From: Klebsormidium nitens
Lineage: Eukaryota; Streptophyta; Klebsormidiophyceae; Klebsormidiales; Klebsormidiaceae
Direction: 5' to 3'
DNA: 47,145 nt
NCBI GenBank assembly: GCA_000708835.1
Contig: DF237529.1
Coordinates: forward strand, 9,708-56,852
The first letter of the stretch is position 1, and each line of letters starts with the position of its first letter. Positions 36,495 to 47,145 of the stretch are shown piece after piece. The translations under genes and the position numbers were made by a program. The notes beneath the pieces are model-generated. The model had not been told where the DNA came from. It did not search any database and was given only the letters and a program-made list of their open reading frames with translations.

Positions 36495-38137
36495 GGTGAT
36501 GCTCCAAAGGTTCTCGATCGGATTCTTTCCACATTCTCCTCGCACACACATATATAGATTGTCCTCAACATGCATGGCGACCATGAAACGCCGGTGCTAT
36601 TGTCATGTTTGGCAAGTAACTGCGTCCGTTCATGCACATGCACGCATCTGCAGCATGTGCGTGTACATGCGGCGTAGGTTGCATGACGCATGTTGACGCG
36701 CTTTATATAATTAACTCGATATCATGATTCTGGGTGCCAGCATGGGTGCAGGCTGAGTACATGTATTAGTATAGGTAAGCGATAGCCGCGGCATGTACAC
36801 CAACCTATAGCTGTCTCGCGCGCGTGTCTCGCGCGCGCTTTGGATCGCGATCCAAAGATGATGCTCTGAAAGATATAGGTATTATAGCTGCATTTCTTTC
36901 TTCACATGTTAGTGGCTCCTGATATTCTGAATCTACAATAAAGATTGTCAGTAAGGATCAACACGTGCCAGCCCGGCTACTAAACCGTTGACTGGCAACC
37001 CCAAACCTAATTTTAATTCGCACTGTAGCTAAAAATGCTGAGCCCTACCATAACATCATGACGAACCTGCATAGATTAGTATACCTGATTGACGGCACTT
37101 AGACCTAGTCAGTCCCTCTGCGTGAGCGGTGGCATACACCTTACAACCCATACTTTGCCTGCATGTGATATTATATCAACTTGTAGGTATGATCATTGAT
37201 GTCTGCCTGCGGAGTTTCTCCTATACCTGGTCGGTGCCACCTGGATGTGTGACTTACCTTGTTGCGCTTGAACGATGCCGAACCCAGTAATCTCCAACTA
37301 CACCTTGGCTTTTTGCATACCTGTATTGCGTCCTTCAGCGTGCGGCTCCCTGAGGAGCAAACCGTCTTTGCTTGGTCTCTCGTGTGCTCTTAAAGTGGGC
37401 GTCCTGTGACCCGTAACGCCTGACGTCAAAAAGCGACATCAGAGTGCATATTCAAGCTTGCCGTCGCCGACAAAGTACGTCAGCAGATCCTGTCCCGGCG
37501 ACTGCAAAGCAGACCTGGCACTCGTTTGTGTCGCTGCAGTTCGCGGCGACCTGACGCCCTCTTTAACGCCTATTGCTGCTGTCGAAGGTCCTGCAGAGTT
37601 GGCACAAAAGGATTCAGAAAGGTGTTGATAGTAGAGGACAAGGTTGAGCGACGAAGCGTCACTGGCTGGAAATTGCTTTCAGAGATTCGCTGAACGCAGT
37701 CTCATGGACTGTGGGGTTGACGTGCTCGTCGCTTGCGTCCGCGCGCTTTTGTTGCCGAGTAGTTTCAATCAGGATCCCCTCGATTTCGATCGGTGCCATT
37801 CAAGGAATTTCCTACAGGGACTCAGATCGGCACGAACCCCTCAAAAGGTTTCTAGGGGGTCCCGCCCTCGAACAGACTCATAGAAAGGCCTGTTGGAAAC
37901 CGGCGCGTAACGGCCGTTCAAACCAGATGGCGCAGGCCTCTCATTCGGGGAACCCCTTTTTTGCATGCCTGACACCCCAGTCTCGGCAGTGGTGTGTCAC
38001 ACAAGATATCAATGAATCTAGAGGAAGTCTCTGAGGATAAGAACTGGGTAATAGAACCTGCAAGAGTGCTGCGAATGAGTTCTCACCCGTCTTCAACCAA
38101 GTACAAAAGCATCCGACTTGTTTATCTTGTCCGCAAC
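36495..38137. other. Convergent 3' spacer with no gene recognised
   Basis: About 1.6 kb between the EID1-like stop and the transporter stop. Frames at 37644-38034 are short and overlapping. Apart from the palindrome at 36838-36857 I see nothing definite. Confidence 0.45.
36811..36857. repeat. Duplicated GTCTCGCGCGCG followed by a 20-bp perfect palindrome
   Basis: GTCTCGCGCGCG occurs twice (near 36812 and 36825) and is followed at 36838-36857 by CTTTGGATCGCGATCCAAAG, which equals its own reverse complement. It lies about 340 bases past the F-box stop. It is short enough to have arisen by chance but could form a hairpin or bind a dimeric factor. Confidence 0.7.
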
Positions 38138-41100
38138 TCAGTACTCTTCAGATTCGGACGTCTTCGTACGCAGTCTGTACAGGCCTCGCGTCCGCATGAC
38201 GAGGGCCAGCCCACAGATCACCCCCCCGGCACAAACACAGCTCAAAAGTACCAGCGCGAGCTGGAAACAAACTGCGCCATGACACGTGTGTTCCGACCCC
38301 GGGGGGGGGTCAATTTGAGACGCGTGCTGGGCTGCGGCTTCTCGGTCGTACAGAGTGCCGGTCAGCCATGTGGAGAGGAAATAGGCGGAGATAGGGGAAG
38401 CAACTCTGCAGAGCACAGAAAGACTGCATTTCTTTCTGCGCTTGCTGTTCGGTTTGGTTTTAGGACTGGCTTGTTCTTATCCGCTCTGGTTTTGGGCGTG
38501 AGCTTTGATTGTTGCTTTGGTTGGTAAACGAAAAAGCAGCGCTTAGCCTGGTCAGGACGAGCGCCAGGTCTTCGACAGGGACCCTGCTTTTAAGCGCGTC
38601 CTGTTTGCATACGTCGAGCTAAGACCCAGCCAGATCGTAGTCAGCGAGAACATTGTTAATCTGCATAGGATCGAGTCAAGGCTGCTCCAACAAAGACCAG
38701 AAGTGCGGAACGGAGGGAAATGACGCGCTTACGTGACGGTGTTGAACGTCGCGCCGTAGTTCCGGAGCCCGAACAGCTCTGACGTCAGCACCGGCATGAG
38801 CGCCCAGTGCGCGCCTTGAGCCAGGCCCACCAGAACCGACCCCACGTACAGAGAGTAGGACGCTGCAGATTGGGTGTGTCACGTTTTAGACCCTTGTCTT
38901 TTGATGCTTTCGAAGGGATGACTGCATGGGTGGCCAGTACGCGCGTTGGAGTGGTCCGCCGGAACAGGAGCGGACGGAGCAGGAGCATGGAGCTGCGGAC
39001 TGGCATCACACTTGCGGATGGGTTTTGAACTGTCAGGCAACGTCGTCTTGACGAGTTTATGCGCGCACCAGGATAGAGTACAGAAATCCTTATGGCGAAA
39101 AGCTGCGTATCGGCGAACCTATGCTTGTACTGATGTATGGCGCACTGACCATATAAATTGATTCACAACAACTTGACAACCATGATCCATTAGATTCACA
39201 TGATAGCTCCGGCGGTAGAACTTGAAGACAACAGATAGACTGCTGTAAGCATGTAGATTGATCCAGGAACTTGTGAAGAGGGCATGTGCACGTACCTCCT
39301 GTTGCCAATAGGAGGATCGCGAGGCCCATAAGCGATGTGAACATCACGGCAGCGATAGGCCGAGGGAGCCCGGCCCGGACGATGCACTCTGATGAGTACC
39401 TGCGGACAGCTTCGCAATTTAGTCTGGCGAGCTTCGAGGGTGTCAGTTGTTGATAATGAAGCGAATGCATGTGATTGTAGAGTCGTCCGAGGGTGAGAGT
39501 ATTGATCTGAAGTTGTGAATGCTGGGCAGAAGCAAAGAAGAAGCTGCATCGAACTGGTACCAAAAGGAGCATGAGACGAAGCAATGAACCAGGAGATGCA
39601 TAATTGTAAAATTTGAAATCCATTAAACACTTACGAACCTGACACAGCGACGACTACTTGATTTTAGTCTGGTCGAAAAGAGATTCGCACCGAGCGGAAG
39701 CGCTCCGTAGGTTTGAATAGAAGAAGGACACAGGGACAAATGTGAAACGAACTTGCGTCTATCTGAAGTAGATCCATGCACATCCCTGGGCAGCTTGTTT
39801 CCAGAAGCCGCAGCTCGTTCGTCACAGAATTTCTAAATCAATACGATAAAATTCGGCGCGTCCTGCGAACAGAAGCATCCTTCCACCATGTTAACAAGCG
39901 CCCGAGGCAGTTCCGAACCCTGAAACGGATATGAAAGACGAGTTGCGAAGATTCTTGAGCGCGCAGGTTAGCAATGTGTTGGAAGATTCTTAAGCCGCTA
40001 CCTGTAACGACTGCTCACCCAGCAAGCAGGCGCCCGAGGCAGTTCCAGATGCTGAACAGCGAGATGAACGACGAAACGCGCGACGTCCCGAACGAGCGCG
40101 CAATCTGCCCGAAATTGTTCACGATCGTCAGGCCGCTGCCCGTGCCCGCCCCAATGATTGCAGCAAACAGCCTGAAAAGGATTCGCAGGTCTGAATCAAT
40201 GGGTTTCCGGTCGTAAGGTTTGGCGTCAGCCACAGAGTGAGAACTTGCATCCAGAGAATCCAACGATCGGCGTGGACCTTGACACATTTTCTGGCTGGAT
40301 TGGAGGTGCTCATGCATACGATCTAAGCAGTTTCGGGTCGGCAGGGGACACTTAGCGAATTGTGTCTGCAATAATCAGGTTTCATGCAAAAGTAGTCGTC
40401 AGCCTGAAAAAGGTACAAGGAGCGAACGTAAACAAGAGACCCGACTGCGTTGCTTAGTCAGAGATCGGGTTTTCATACTAGGTCGATTCTGGCTCAATCG
40501 TTCCGTAGATCAGACTGCCTTCTTACTAGTTAAGCCCTGTATCGCTGTCAACCCATTTGGAAATTGTTTGAGTCTTCGCCAAGAGGCGGTCAACAGGCAG
40601 ACCCTGGCACCAGCATGCCACTCAATCGAAGGAATGAACCAACACGAGCCGCTAGTCTTCAAATCACGCTAAACAATCGGTAAGTATTCTCACCAGAAAT
40701 TGGCAGTCTGCACGCTCTCGTAAAGAGTGAGTTCCGGCATCTCGAGGTGAACGGGCTTGTCGGTGTGAACGGGCTCCTCCTGCAGCAGCGTGCTGCTCTC
40801 CTCGTCGTCCGGATTGAGGGCGTCCAAATCGCTCGAGACGTGCTTGTACCGCGGACGTCCGAAAAACTGGGAAACGATCAAAAGGATATGAGCAGAAGAA
40901 ACTGAAGACTGAAGATCAGTCCCAGTGAGCGGACATTGTGGCTCGGCAGCAAGCAAGAAAGCTCGAGATCAAGCGTACTAGGGCAACCTCGCGAGCGGAA
41001 CCTAGTTTCGGAAGTACTTTCACGGGTCTTGCCTGGTTGTTCGGGCTGCAAAATCGTGTCCTTGGAAATTTTCGGCCTTCGAGACGACTCCCTATCCCAA

Positions 41101-44100
41101 AATGGACCAGGGAAATCAAAAGTGTGCAGCAGGTTGAGCATTGTTTTTGGCGGAGATAGATAAAGGAGTCTACGAAGATCAATCGAGGACACGGGTTCAA
41201 ATCCCGGTCACCGAGGTGCCTTGGTTTTATGATCCGGCGACTCTGATGACTAGGGACCCATTGAGAGGCCGCGGGTAAGGTGAGGTTTGCAATTCGAAAG
41301 CAGAGTTAACCAGGACGGTTGGGCGTCTCACCGGCATTGCCAAAGGCAGGAAAAGAATGGCGATCATGATTGTGGTCAGCGCCCGCTGAGTCGCCACGCC
41401 CAACACAAAAACTTCCTGTAATCAGGAAACGACAACTTTGCCAGAATCAGCTCCTATCACGCAGAGATCGAAGGGCCTAAACCTATTTCTCATCGAGTTA
41501 CGGCCGTTCGGATCAGGTCTGATAACATGATACCCAGGACGCACTGCCCCTTTGCTGAACCCTCGTGCTCGTGCATGTATTTCGTCGTGTTGGAAAGCAG
41601 GGGATTCCAGTCCAGGTCGCGCTTTCGCCAAATCACTTGAAACCCCTGCAATACTGTTGGCAGATCCGCAACGTATCGCATTGAAGGATCTTCTGGACAC
41701 GCTGACGAGTCCCATATCAACCATCGAAAAGCGGTAGCCAAGCGGGCGCTTAAAATCCCAACGAGGCAGTCAAGCCAGCCAGGAATATTTGAGAAAGACA
41801 ATTTAATCGTGTCGACGCGAAAGCGTTCCATTTTACTGTAGTCACCAGTATCCCGATGCGAGACACTGATCTCCCAAAGAAGCTGGCTTGCCCAAATACC
41901 TACGCAGATGTCTGTATGGCTCCCCTTCGAAAGGTCAAACAGTAACAGATGAGGCTTGACAGAAGAAGAGAGCACAGGAAGGGGCTTACCGAAAGAACAA
42001 TGGTGATGAAAAGGTATCCCGCCAGGATCAGAATGATGCACTGCAAACGAAAGGGAAGAACGTAAGCTGTCTCCCCGTAAGTTTCACGAAATCGGATCTG
42101 CGCAGTACGAACGCAGCAAGCAATTTTAGCGCACGAAGGTTTGAAATTGACATGATGAATCTCTCGTGTCTGCTCCAAGGTTTCGAGCAACCCCGCGTGT
42201 CAAAGCGGCTGGTACAGCTTCAGCGCAGTAACATCCGCAGCTGACATGCAGATTTTTGAAAGTTACTTTCAACCACCGGAAACGTATCTAGCCTCGTCAG
42301 AGTAGCATCTTCGATCAAATTCTTGGACAAGATTCATTAGCAGAAGGCGGACAGCGGAAGCGAAGCTTGAGGCGGAAAGCGGAAGGACACGGCCTCACAT
42401 ACGACCACCGGATCCGTTTCTCGATTTCGTGCGGCTCGGTGTCGTGCTTGTTGGGGTACGGTTTGACGAACGCCATCACAGCGGTTAGTACCACAAACGG
42501 GCCGATGGCTTGGAGGAGAATGAAGCGGCTTGCGTAGCCGTCGAAGAAGCTCGTGTAGATCTGCGGGGAGAAAAAGGAGGAGGCCCATTTCGACGTCTGT
42601 GCCTTCATTTTGTTGATTGTTTTCCAGAATGTGGAGTGGTTTGAAAAAGCACGTGAAACATGTGCCTCATACAACGCGGCATACAGACTGGTCATTTTAA
42701 GAGCTCTGGTCGCAACCCCTTTGGGGTCGGGTGGGTGAAAGCTCTAGGATGGGCACAACTTACTGGATCTGACCGAAGGTTTCTGACGGTCAAAAAGAAG
42801 AGGCCGTCAAAGAAACACGGACAGAAGTCGGGACCGCGGGTTTTACGTGGCCTTGCTTCCACGTGCTTGCACCGTCAGAGAATCCACCTTTTTGGGCGGC
42901 TTCGTCAGCAAACGAGTTTCTGTGAGCTTCACATCCGAGCAATCAGCATGGCTTGTGGCGCAAGGGTCACTTCGATGAAACAAACAACGGTCACTCCAGA
43001 AGCTGCTTGCTTGAAAGGGTCTCGATGGAACGTGAGAGGAGCGTCGCTTACACGGGCAAACATTGCGGCGCTCAGTCCGAGGTATGCCTTCAGGAGACCG
43101 ACCACGTGGCCTCGCTCTGTCGGAAAGGTCTGCATGCTGGGGAACGATGGGCGGATGACGTCAGCGTGCTGTCACTGAGATGGGCTGGGAATTGCAAGAG
43201 ACTTGCGGTCGGCACTCACTCTCGAAAGAAGTGAAAGGTAGCGACTCTCTTTCGAAAGAAGTGACAGATCGTGATGCGAACGTGGAGGGAAAGCGAGATT
43301 TTGGGTTACTGCGAAACTTGTCAGCATGCTAGGAATGGTCCATACGGCCGCAGGTAGAGTGGAAGAGCTCCGCGAAGCATGTCGGACCAGATTACAGAGA
43401 TGTCATTGACCCGACTTTTTGTTTCTGGATCATATTTGAGAGTTCAACTGACAAATTGTTCCGAAGAGAGAAATCTGATCCAGCTTCTGCAGCGGCCTTC
43501 GTGAATAAAACTTAAAGCCCTGAGTCGGAGGATATGCAAAACCTAATTCCCCAGGGCTAATTTGCATCGGGCGCCACTCCTGACAACCCTCAAGGGATGA
43601 TTGACAGCGAGTTGACACTGGTTTTGTCAAAACTATCAGGGAATGTTCGCAATAATAAGCAGATAAACAGAGATTGATGGAGAACCCAAGCTCACTTTGT
43701 GACCATTACTGGGGTCGAAACCCAGGGCTCTCCGTTGGATCCTATCACCATGAATGCGCAGACTAGCCAGTACGGGGGTGCGATTAGCTTGAGGCTTGTC
43801 AGCCATATCTGCATAAGCAAAGCCAGTGTTAGCCCAAGCAAGCACGTGGCTGAGTTGGTTGTTTGTCGTGGACTCTAAGAGTGGAGCTTAGGTAAGATTG
43901 AACTTTCTGCAGACTGGCTGTACCGAGGACAAGGGCAATGACAGCGAGCCTGGAAACAATCGCATAAAAAGAGAAGCACCATCGGCACCTCATCTGAACG
44001 AAAGCACCATGAATGCTGTTGATTGGCTGGTGCTATAGACTCCAAGAAGGGACATGGACCATCCTCGTTGCTAAGGTCACGGTCTACTTTCTTGAGAGAT

Positions 44101-45470
44101 TTATTTGTCAGGGCAGTTTTGGAGAAGGTTTCTTTTTCAGAGTCCGTATCAAACAGCTCAGCAGAGCTCATTCGAGGCCACCATTATTTTTCCAGTCTTA
44201 ACCCAACTAGATCTCAAGAAGGGACGAACAACAACAATCCGACTCACCCCAAGGTAGCCTGCTAGGTTGAAGCTGGCCCCAATCAACACCGACACCCAGG
44301 GGGGATAGAAGTTGTAAAGCAACCCTGCCGGTACTCCGTAACCGCCCCCGAAGTCCTTGCTTGATCCAAGCCCGTCGATTTGGGTCTGGGACCAGTTAAG
44401 GGTCTCTTTGAGGTGCTCGGAGTAGACGGCGAAACAGTAGGACAGCCCGGAACAGGCCTGCGACAAGGGAGAGATAGTATTAGCTTGTGAATGGCTCTTT
44501 ATTCTCTGCTTTCGTGCTTCTCCATTTTGTGTGCCTGTGTCTCTAGAAGCTCCATTCACATTGAAGTTACAAGACCGCTTGGATAAAATCTCCAGAAATG
44601 TCTTCTTGCTTCGTCTAGTTTTTGCATGCTTGACTTGTAATGGTACGCACTGCGCAAAGGTCCTTTCTGGATTCGATGATCTGGTCACTGCAATTAGACA
44701 ATTGATGAATTGATACGTCTTTGAGACTGGCGCCTTCTGTGTGTGACCCGGTGCTCGTGGACAACTGATTGCAAGCCTTTGTCTCGAGTTCGCAAATGAG
44801 CGGTGTAGGATCAGGCCCCAAACATTGAACTTCTTCTGACAGAAAGGACTTGACAAGGAAAGACATGGCTCAGGCCCCACTACATCAACCCCCTTCTGAC
44901 AGAAGGGACATGATGAAGAAAGAGATAGCTGGTTCCGAAAGGGGGCTAGCTAAGCGGCAGATCCTGATTCTATTGCTGTACACAGGCAATCGCAGCTGGC
45001 GCCCACTCTCAAGGAACAAAGTTGAAGGGCCGTTATTCTCTTTGAGTGTTGCTGATCAAATTGACATCGAGTTTCTTCCAGTAAATAAAGCCTCCCTCCT
45101 TGACTATTTCTTGTCTAACACTTCACCGTCTGATCTCTGAATGGTATCTTTTATCGGGACCAGAATCAAACCGCGAAAGATTAGAAGATGCCAACCTGGC
45201 TTATGCCCCAAGCACTACGTGAGCAACAAGGCGCCATCCTTTCACATTGTGTGTTTTCCATTATGCCCCAGCGTGCAGAGAACATTGAATCTGTACGATG
45301 AAGGACATACATTCTAAATCAAGCGAGATGTGATCATGACAAGAAGTGCAAAAAGGTGGTACATTTTACGTTGTTGAGCGCCTTACTTCAGCATAAATGC
45401 CCGCAGCTAAGCCAACCCATTCGTTCTCCAAGAGTGACGGCTGGTCCTTAAGCGGGGCAGATGACGTCAT
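38138..45470 (-). CDS. Nodulin-like / NFD4-type MFS transporter, 538 aa, 12 exons
   Basis: Exons: 45470-45387, 44457-44248, 43808-43696, 43136-43052, 42560-42399, 42040-41990, 41415-41332, 40866-40694, 40171-40019, 39399-39296, 38862-38733 and 38405-38138. All phases agree. The N-terminal half is the Nodulin-like domain: WVGLAAG, ACSGLSYCFAVYS, LNWSQTQID, SKDFGGGYG, PPYWLVCAFMVIGSNG, FPTERGHVVGLLKAYLGLSA. A hydrophilic loop with acidic runs (DALNPDDEESS) lies between the halves, and the second half carries GTGSGLTIVNNFGQI, SIWNCLGRLLAG, EIFG-like SELFGLRNYGATFN and LTGTLYDREA. About 12 membrane helices are expected. In Arabidopsis the founding member NFD4 is needed for nuclear fusion and relatives are organelle or vacuole membrane carriers; the substrate here is unknown. 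In-frame ATGs at 45488 and 45617 could extend the start, but family proteins begin close to the WVGL block. Confidence 0.93.
39898..39950. repeat. Decayed copy of the 3' end of transporter exon 9 inside intron 9
   Basis: GCGCCCGAGGCAGTTCC at 39898 repeats the sequence at 40030 within exon 9, and similarity continues for about 50 bases (CTGAAACGGATATGAAAGACGA against CTGAACAGCGAGATGAACGACGA, allowing small gaps). The offset is 132 bases. The copy lies just downstream of the true exon end in the direction of transcription. Confidence 0.75.
44812..44929. repeat. 59-bp tandem repeat, two copies, transporter intron 1
   Basis: CAGGCCCCA begins at 44812 and 44871, and each copy continues with TTCTGACAGAA, GGAC, TGA and a GAAAGA run at equivalent positions. 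Copies differ at roughly one base in four, so the duplication is not recent. Confidence 0.75.
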
Positions 45471-47145
45471 CTGGAATAAGGTTTGCATGATATAAAACGA
45501 CCGCTTCCTCTTCCAAGAACTGAGATGTAGGATTGCAAGGCCGCCTGCCTTGAAGTTGCACTGAAACTTAAAGCTGGCTAGATCCAACATCTGCTCAAAC
45601 TTTATAAAGCTCGCCATGGACAACCGACAATGCCATATGCAAATTGCCAAGAGCAGAACGAGGAGGTTTAACCGGTAAGGTTAAATTTTCATGCCGTTTA
45701 CATATACGGTAACCAGTCCCATATACCTAGGGCCATACGGACCACGGTACTTTGTAAGCCTAACCGGAATTTTGACCCCCTGTGAATCTTGTTGGATGAT
45801 GATGATTTTTGCTCTCAATGAGCTCAATGTCCCCAGTCTTAACGCTAGCATTGTGAGGCTGGTAATGTGGATGTGTTATAGAGGGAAGTGAAAACTTTCT
45901 GTACATCGCTGAGGCTTAACCTGCGACATATCGCTAGCACTTTAAGACCCAAATCATCATGCATTACATTCAGGCAGGCAGTACAACGCAGGAAGCTCCC
46001 GGAAAGCTCGAAAGAGGCACTCTTCTTTGGAAGCACTGTGAGTAGATTGGCATTGGTGAGCATCTTGGAGGTGGAGTCCCAACACTTTTACATTGATTGA
46101 GCTACCAATTTGCTTCGTACTCTTAATTTTGTGGCCCACTTTGTGGCTTTCCCACAGTTTGATGAAACACAGCCCTGTTTATGCATGTATATCACTGTCA
46201 GGCTTTGCTCCTTCGCTCTTTGCTTTCTTCTGCCCAAGCCGTATTTAGCTATTAAACCTTGACTGCAATTTCAGACGTACAAACAACTGGCACAAACAAC
46301 TTACCATGGACTTATTAGCTTCGGCAGCCAAGCAACAGCCTGATCTCAACTTACTGGCTCACCAGAGCAACCAACTCACCAACTTACCAACTTACTAACT
46401 TACCCCAAAAGCAAGGTTCCAACTTATCAGTTCTTAGCAACTCTTCAAGAGCATACTGGCTAATCTCAAACGGCCTATAAAGATTAGCACAGCTTGAAGT
46501 CACGGCTTGGAGTCCTAAAGCAGCCTGTACCTGCATAGTGAGGCTTGGCTGCAAAGTGGCAAGCGTAATGTTTTATCAGACTTATCGGCCCAAGCAAAGG
46601 AGTTGACACTGATGAGACCTACAGAAGCTTGTTGTATCCTACAGACAAGAACGCCAGTTGGACAGCTTGTTTTGGTCATATGCTTCTGTTTTCGCTGGCT
46701 TTCATGTTGGTGCTCTGATTATGCCAAGCTTGCCACAGGATCTTCCCTTAAGTCACAAATTTTCCACATTTCAAGATTCCGTACTTAGGAACCTAGTCTT
46801 AGGAACCTTAGTCTGCTTTGCAACCACTTCTTGATAAGCTTCCCAAATTACCCGCTAAACACAAGCCTGCACGGCAACTTACCAACTTCTCAAAACTTGC
46901 TCTAACTTACCTGCAACAATGGGCTGCATCGATCGCTCTTGCTTATTTCATAATTGGCTTATCTTGCAGGCAAGGCTGTATGACAATTTCCCCACGATGG
47001 TCAAAAATATTGCGATATGTATCTTTAGATGATCTAAGCACTCAACTTACCAACTTCTCTGATTTAGGGTCACTGCACTTCAACTTTTCTTTGGGATCTA
47101 AGAGGAAAGCAATTGTGCTGGCACAACGATGCGTGCTCGCGTGTG
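45471..47145. other. Upstream region of the transporter gene, no gene recognised
   Basis: About 1.7 kb, more AT-rich than the genes. Short frames near 45845-46100 match nothing known to me. From about 46300 onward the motif AACTTACC recurs many times. The promoter of the transporter should lie in the left part. Confidence 0.45.
46300..47060. repeat. Scattered AACTTACC / CCAACTTACT motifs
   Basis: AACTTACC or AACTTACT occurs near 46300, 46351, 46382, 46390, 46398, 46878, 46906 and 47044, with three in near-tandem array around 46380-46405 (period about 8) and longer matches ACTTACCAACTTCTC at about 46879 and 47045. It looks like a degenerate simple repeat. Confidence 0.6.

Noticed and set aside
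38590-38668. Possible terminal exon reading INNVLADYDLAGS for the transporter
   Set aside because: Its phase does not fit the preceding donor, while the exon at 38405 fits in phase and carries the family's LYDREA end.
43636-43845. Minus-strand frame containing HVLAWANTGFAY, which resembles an ANTG block of NFD4 proteins
   Set aside because: The other frame after the TATGCAG acceptor gives PPYWLVCAFMVIGSNGEPW, which fits the family and keeps phase on both sides.

Overview
The window is nuclear DNA of a green plant lineage, most likely a streptophyte alga or another early-diverging streptophyte with flagellated cells (a Klebsormidium-type alga would fit; this is inference). All recognisable genes are split by short GT-AG introns (one GC-AG). 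Plant-type families (an EID1-like F-box protein, a nodulin-like/NFD4-type MFS transporter, a plant DUF266/GT14 glycosyltransferase, a DnaJ-X protein) sit beside genes typical of flagellated or centriole-bearing cells (a FAM184 coiled-coil protein and an EF-hand protein with RPQSA repeats). No bacterial, viral or CRISPR features are seen. The gene models below were built by hand: donor and acceptor sites were chosen so that reading phase is conserved across every junction.

Layout: (1) 79-1681 (+), the last three exons of a DnaJ-X-domain protein; (2) 4441-3599 (-), a two-exon orphan membrane protein; (3) 6396-5967 (-), a short frameshifted ORF, probably a relic; (4) 13968-8956 (-), an 8-exon, 776-residue EF-hand protein; (5) 16005-20890 (+), a 9-exon, 528-residue GT14/DUF266 glycosyltransferase; (6) 33360-21491 (-), a 19-exon, 1125-residue FAM184-family coiled-coil protein; (7) 34388-36494 (+), a 3-exon, about 534-residue EID1-like F-box protein with a long C-terminal extension; (8) 45470-38138 (-), a 12-exon, 538-residue NFD4-type transporter. 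Genes 4/5 and 6/7 are head-to-head pairs sharing 1-2 kb spacers, and genes 5/6 converge on a 0.6 kb spacer. The remaining intergenic stretches hold nothing I can recognise.

Nothing suggests an operon or a dedicated multi-gene system. The two probable flagellum/centriole-related genes (4 and 6) flank the glycosyltransferase, but a link between them is only inference. The most unusual structure is in the introns. Around FAM184 exon 17, and again after transporter exon 9, decayed tandem copies of exon ends lie inside the adjacent introns, with a period near 173 bp on one side of exon 17. FAM184 intron 15 also holds a roughly 290-bp MITE-like inverted-repeat element next to a perfect 25-bp-period tandem repeat.
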